Shown: positions 32,777 through 36,423 of the stretch, one piece after another
Numbering within the stretch: position 1 is the stretch's first letter
How the letters are laid out: each line of letters starts with the position of its first letter
From: RGIG1959 sp045604545
GTDB lineage: Bacteria; Bacillota; Clostridia; Oscillospirales; Acutalibacteraceae
Length of the DNA: 36,423 nt
NCBI GenBank assembly: GCA_045604545.1
Contig: JAZUOG010000007.1
Coordinates: 1-36,423, forward strand
Reading direction: 5' to 3'
Translations under genes and position numbers: made by a program
Notes under the pieces: generated by a model
Told to the model about the DNA's origin: nothing
The model's input: only the letters and a program-made list of their open reading frames with translations
Database searches by the model: none

Positions 32777-33946
32777 ATGAACTGTAACAAATCCAAAAAA
32801 AGCATTTGTTTTATAACGGATGCAATCATTATGGGCGGCGTTGAAAAGGTGCTGATTGATTCTTTGAAATATATTTACCATAACAATCTGCACGTTGAGA
32901 ATGATTTGGAAATATATGTTTATGTGTTACATTATGTGAACGAAAAAATCGCAGAGATGATTCCTCCAAACGTTAAAATTATCGAATGTAATCTTCCAAA
33001 CAACTCATTCAAAGCCCTGTTGATGAACATACCCTATATTTCGCGTTTCTTCTACAAGAGAATCTTTAACGGCAAAAAGTTTGATTGCGTCATATCGTTG
33101 AAACCCGAATACTTATGCGTCGCATATTCTCCGATGTCCCGCAAAAAAATACATTGGTATCACGCGGACTCGTATTTGAAATACAGCGATTGCGCCAATG
33201 TGACCTTTTTTGACCGCATGAAAAAGTTAATTTTAAAATGGGGACTCAAAAAAAACGACATGGTTTGGACCGTATCTTCTTCAATCGCAGAAAAACTCCA
33301 AGACACGTTTTCTTTACATAATGTATACGCTCTTCCAAATCCGGTAAACTGTTCCGAAATTATCGAAAAATCCAAGCAATCGTGCGATATTTCTTTTGAC
33401 AAAGACCGCTTTAATATTGTATGTATAGGTCGTCTCAGCCCCGAAAAGGGCTTCGACAGAGTAATCAAGGCTTTCTCGGATGACAGAATAAAAACGTCAA
33501 ATATCCACGTTTATTTCATCGGTGGAGGTCTCGAGAAAAACAAATACGAAGCATTGGTTGAACAAAACAACTTAAATAACACTATTAGCTTTTTAGGAAT
33601 ACAAACGAACCCTTATCCTTATTTAAAGCAAGCATCGTTGCTTGTTTGTCCCTCAAGAGACGAAAGTTTTGGCCTTACAATGTTTGAAGCCATGACTTTA
33701 GGTGTGCCTGTCATTTCAACCGCAACGCTGGGGGGAATGTATGCCACACAAAACGGTTCTGTCGCCTGCATGATTGATAACAGCGACTCAAGCAACGAAT
33801 TAACAGAGCAACTTCTTTCTTTGTCTTCCTCTCGTTCAAACTACAAATATTCATTGGAAAAGGCCAAAGATTGGGCACAAATGCATGACGTCTCCACATT
33901 TGGAGAGCGTTTCTTATCACTCTTAAATGATGTTTTTTATATGTAA
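32777..33946 (+). CDS. Family 4 glycosyltransferase
   Basis: A 389-residue GT-B enzyme that moves a sugar from a nucleotide donor to a growing glycan at the inner membrane face. The N-terminal domain has IMGGVEKVLIDSL; the C-terminal domain has CIGRLSPEKGFDRVIKAF and PSRDESFGLTMFEAMTLGVP, the E-x7-E donor-binding region of GT4. Donor and acceptor are unknown. GGAGAG precedes the ATG. It starts a three-gene AT-rich cassette with codon use unlike the rest of the window, pointing to transfer. Confidence 0.9.
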   Translation: MNCNKSKKSICFITDAIIMGGVEKVLIDSLKYIYHNNLHVENDLEIYVYVLHYVNEKIAEMIPPNVKIIECNLPNNSFKALLMNIPYISRFFYKRIFNGKKFDCVISLKPEYLCVAYSPMSRKKIHWYHADSYLKYSDCANVTFFDRMKKLILKWGLKKNDMVWTVSSSIAEKLQDTFSLHNVYALPNPVNCSEIIEKSKQSCDISFDKDRFNIVCIGRLSPEKGFDRVIKAFSDDRIKTSNIHVYFIGGGLEKNKYEALVEQNNLNNTISFLGIQTNPYPYLKQASLLVCPSRDESFGLTMFEAMTLGVPVISTATLGGMYATQNGSVACMIDNSDSSNELTEQLLSLSSSRSNYKYSLEKAKDWAQMHDVSTFGERFLSLLNDVFYM

Positions 33947-34008
33947 AACGAAAAGCCGCTTGAACACCATCGCATATGATGTTGCTCATTTGGCAAGGGA
34001 GAAATGTT

Positions 34009-35124
34009 ATGAAAGTCGCAATTATTACACTAACCGGATATCAAAACATTGGCAATCGATTGCAAAACTATGCCGTACAAACCATACTTGAAAAATATGG
34101 TCATAAACCTACGACTCTTCGCTATGCACGGTATCAGTACGGCAGATCTTTCCCCAGAAAAGTTTCCGATTTTATTAAGAATGTTCTTGAAAAAATCGGA
34201 GTGTATACAACCAAGTACTTCATGCTTCACGTACACCATAGCCCTCGTTCTTGGCTTTTGCGTGATTTTGATAATCGTTATATTCATTCAACAACAAAAT
34301 ACTTTTTTAAAACAAAACATATGAAAAAGCACAAAGCCGATTTTGATTACTTCTGTGTAGGAAGTGATCAGGTTTGGACAGCCGGATTCGTTCAAGATCA
34401 TGGTCTTCCGTTTTTGCTTTTTGCAGATTCGGATAAGACATTCTCGTTTTCTGCCAGTATGGGAAACCTCAAAATCCCCGAGCAGTTTCGCCATGTATAC
34501 ACTGAGGGACTTAACCATATTGGGAAAATTTCTGTCAGAGAAACTGAGGTACAGGATCTCATAAAGGATATGGTTAATCGAGATTCTGTCGTATTATTAG
34601 ATCCCACCTTGCTTATAGATGCCTCGACATGGCTTGAAATTGCGCAAAAGCCAACTGTTGAGATCCCTAAGAAATATGTCACGACATATTTCTTAAGTGA
34701 AACAACCGCAGAACAAAAACAATTTATTGACACATATGCCTCTGCCCATCATTGTGAGGTTGTTGACCTTAACGGAAAATATTTTGATCATATCGGTCCG
34801 TTGGAGTTTATTTACTTATTAGCCAATGCGGATTTTGTTTTTACAGACTCTTTCCACGGCACTGCATTTTCAATAATCTTCAACAAAAACTTTGCCGTTT
34901 TCCAAAGAAACAACGAGTGTGATATGTCTTCTCGAATCATCACAGTCTTGAAAACTTTTCAGTTAGAGCGCAACTTCATCAACATCAAAGACAATAAATT
35001 GAATGATTCGCACCTGTCTTTACTTCAAGAAATTGAGACACAATCCACGGATCACATCATGCCTATCTTTGAGGCTGAAAAGGAAAAAGCCGCCATGTTC
35101 TTGAAAGATGTTTTTAACACGTAA
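34009..35124 (+). CDS. Polysaccharide pyruvyl transferase family protein
   Basis: A 371-residue member of the CsaB/polysaccharide pyruvyl transferase family, which adds pyruvate ketals from PEP to surface glycans; some members have other roles. The start GYQNIGNRLQNYAVQTIL, FCVGSDQVW in the middle, LLDPTLLID and TDSFHGTAFSIIF are the family landmarks. The ATG at 34009 follows AAGGGAG; the ORF's earlier ATG (33976) lacks an RBS. It follows the glycosyltransferase by 62 bases and precedes the FrhB-like gene by 14. AT-rich like its neighbours. Confidence 0.88.
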   Translation: MKVAIITLTGYQNIGNRLQNYAVQTILEKYGHKPTTLRYARYQYGRSFPRKVSDFIKNVLEKIGVYTTKYFMLHVHHSPRSWLLRDFDNRYIHSTTKYFFKTKHMKKHKADFDYFCVGSDQVWTAGFVQDHGLPFLLFADSDKTFSFSASMGNLKIPEQFRHVYTEGLNHIGKISVRETEVQDLIKDMVNRDSVVLLDPTLLIDASTWLEIAQKPTVEIPKKYVTTYFLSETTAEQKQFIDTYASAHHCEVVDLNGKYFDHIGPLEFIYLLANADFVFTDSFHGTAFSIIFNKNFAVFQRNNECDMSSRIITVLKTFQLERNFINIKDNKLNDSHLSLLQEIETQSTDHIMPIFEAEKEKAAMFLKDVFNT

Positions 35125-35138
35125 TCGGAGGTGTCTTC

Positions 35139-36302
35139 ATGACTTGTTATGCAGCTTTTGCAAAAGATAACACCATTAGAACAACCGGCTCATCAGGCGG
35201 CATCTTTCCTGTAATATCTACAAAATATATACAAGACAACCATATTGTGTATGCTTTTGTTTATGACGAAGACTTTCACGTGACCTGCAAAAGAATCTCT
35301 TCTCTTTCGGATTTAACAAAAAGTTTTTGTTCGAAGTATGTGCAAGGTCGAATGAACGATTCCTTAAAAAGTATACAAGCTGATCTGCAAGATGGACGCA
35401 ACGTGTTATTCTGCGGTACGCCTTGCCAGGTTGCAGGTGTCAAGCTTTACTTAGAATCTCTCAAATGTAATACCGAAAACGTATTACTCATCGATTTTAT
35501 TTGTCACGGTGTGCCCGGCGAAGATGTGTTTCAAAAATATATGGAGCGATATAGCGGAACATGTACGCACTTAAATATGCGGGACAAAACAAACGGCTGG
35601 AACAACGGTACATTTTCTTGGGATATACATTTTATGAATGGTTCCCAACAATTGCTCCCTATTTCGTCTGTTTCCTATATGAAAGGATTTCTTGCGGACT
35701 TATATTTGAGGCCTTCGTGCTACTCCTGTAAAATGAAAGGTAAAAGCTTTGCTGATTTGACGATTGGCGATTTTTGGGGTGTCAGATCCGTAATTCGTGA
35801 TATCGATTTTCAAAACGGTGTCTCTTGTATCATCGAACGCACGGAAAAAGGCCGCCTCTGCCTTTCTCGTGTGCGAAATGATCTTGAACTTTTCGAAGTG
35901 TCGTACCGCGATATTGCGAAAAGCAATAGTGCTCTCGATTCATCGGCAAAGCGTCCTTATTTCAGACGTGCTTTTTTCAAAAACTATAAACACTCCGCCG
36001 ATTTTGACCAGTTAATAGAATCATTAATCAGCCCCCATATTGTCAACCGTATTCTCAATAAAGCCTACTCGTATATACCGGCATCCTTTTCCACCAAAGG
36101 ATTGACAACCAAAAGTGAACGTTTGATCTACAAAAAGAAAGAATTGTGTTGTGGTTGTTCCGCTTGTATTTCCGCTTGTCCTACAAAAGCAATTCACCTA
36201 AAAAAAGACAGTGAGGGCTTTTTCTATCCCGTAATTAAGAACTCAACATGCGTTCACTGCCGTTTGTGCGAAAAGGTTTGCCCCATACAACAATGTTTAT
36301 AA
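35139..36302 (+). CDS. FrhB-like Fe-S oxidoreductase with C-terminal ferredoxin
   Basis: A 387-residue protein of the coenzyme F420 hydrogenase/dehydrogenase beta-subunit (FrhB/FdhB) family. It opens directly with the FrhB N-domain (TTGSSGGIFPVIS; CGTPCQVAG near residue 95; ICHGVPG), followed by the FrhB C-domain (GDFWG). Two 4Fe-4S clusters sit at the C-terminus (about 336-385): CCGCSACISACP and CVHCRLCEKVCP, each C-x2-C-x2-C-x3-C-P. In most relatives this ferredoxin part is N-terminal, so the order is permuted. GGAGGTG precedes the ATG. Such proteins often accompany pyruvyl transferases in polysaccharide clusters; the reaction is unknown. Confidence 0.87.
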   Translation: MTCYAAFAKDNTIRTTGSSGGIFPVISTKYIQDNHIVYAFVYDEDFHVTCKRISSLSDLTKSFCSKYVQGRMNDSLKSIQADLQDGRNVLFCGTPCQVAGVKLYLESLKCNTENVLLIDFICHGVPGEDVFQKYMERYSGTCTHLNMRDKTNGWNNGTFSWDIHFMNGSQQLLPISSVSYMKGFLADLYLRPSCYSCKMKGKSFADLTIGDFWGVRSVIRDIDFQNGVSCIIERTEKGRLCLSRVRNDLELFEVSYRDIAKSNSALDSSAKRPYFRRAFFKNYKHSADFDQLIESLISPHIVNRILNKAYSYIPASFSTKGLTTKSERLIYKKKELCCGCSACISACPTKAIHLKKDSEGFFYPVIKNSTCVHCRLCEKVCPIQQCL

Positions 36303-36360
36303 GGCTACATAGCCGTGTTTATATTCTTCCTACCGCAAACACAGACGTATCAATATGCAA

Positions 36361-36392
36361 AAACCGGACGAGCAAAAATGCTCGTCCGGTTT
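36361..36392 (+). terminator. Terminator of the polysaccharide cassette
   Basis: AAACCGGACGAGC (36361-36373) pairs over 13 bp with GCTCGTCCGGTTT (36380-36392), then TTGTTTT-type tail. Nearly the same hairpin is at 27875-27908. Confidence 0.85.
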
Positions 36393-36407
36393 GTTGTTTT
36401 ATAATCC

Positions 36408-36423
36408 GTCGGCGAAGCCGACT
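36408..36423. repeat. Start of a third hairpin array, cut by the window end
   Basis: GTCGGC-gaa-GCCGAC (36408-36422) is the same first unit as at 27921, preceded as there by a terminator hairpin and TATAATCC. More units probably follow outside the window. Confidence 0.6.

Overview
The window looks like chromosomal DNA of a fairly high-GC, low-GC-lineage-type Firmicute, most likely a gut Oscillospiraceae/Ruminococcaceae-like Clostridium relative. The signs are RNase Y, a tRNA-Trp T-box, DUF951, an S-layer-homology (SLH) anchor, cohesin- and dockerin-type modules, a sortase-like C-terminal signal, and strong AGGAGG ribosome binding sites behind near-consensus sigma-A promoters. The species assignment is inference; no rRNA or tRNA gene is present to confirm it.

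Layout. (1) 47-3420, minus strand: a TIR-domain/BspA-type LRR protein translationally coupled to an SLC13/ArsB-like permease, then a small phospholipase-C-like protein. (2) 3547-3668: three strong hairpins resembling IS200/IS605-type ends. (3) rny (RNase Y) on the minus strand, with a leader of about 300 nt. (4) 5816-12789, plus strand: a SWIM/SNF2 helicase, a permuted-papain cysteine hydrolase, and a secreted CHAP protein with seven ~100-residue repeats and a C-terminal dockerin, each with its own promoter. (5) 12980-13996: an AT-rich GyrI-like gene followed by about 550 bp of inverted repeats. (6) A ROK kinase (minus strand) diverging from a housekeeping operon at 15127-21669: DUF951, prfA, sua5, coaE, a double-SLT lytic transglycosylase, an M18 aminopeptidase, and a single-cohesin SLH protein. 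(7) 21772-27746: an HTH-like protein, trpB behind a Trp T-box, a histidine phosphatase, a GH13 glucosidase, and a chorismate mutase/prephenate dehydratase-like protein whose dehydratase domain is too short. (8) 28138-31977: a 1279-aa wall-anchored protein with FG-GAP and InlB-B-type repeats. (9) 32777-36302: an AT-rich surface-polysaccharide cassette (GT4 glycosyltransferase, polysaccharide pyruvyl transferase, FrhB-like Fe-S protein), probably acquired.

How the genes relate. Several products act at the cell surface: the CHAP-dockerin protein, the cohesin-SLH anchor, the lytic transglycosylase, the sortase-type protein and the polysaccharide cassette. The cohesin and dockerin suggest that a peptidoglycan hydrolase can be docked on the S-layer. 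trpB and the PheA-like gene belong to aromatic amino-acid metabolism, and trpB is under uncharged-tRNA-Trp control.

Most unusual items: the TIR-LRR/permease operon; a family of short hairpin arrays with a ~22-bp period, varied stems and a constant linker (22436-22541, 27921-28028, 36408-end, and a relative at 13935-13976), three of which open with the same hairpin; a Trp T-box with a non-canonical 3' half and a G-U-rich terminator; the truncated dehydratase in PheA; and an FrhB protein with its ferredoxin domain at the C-terminus instead of the N-terminus. I found no CRISPR array, tRNA, rRNA or complete transposase gene.
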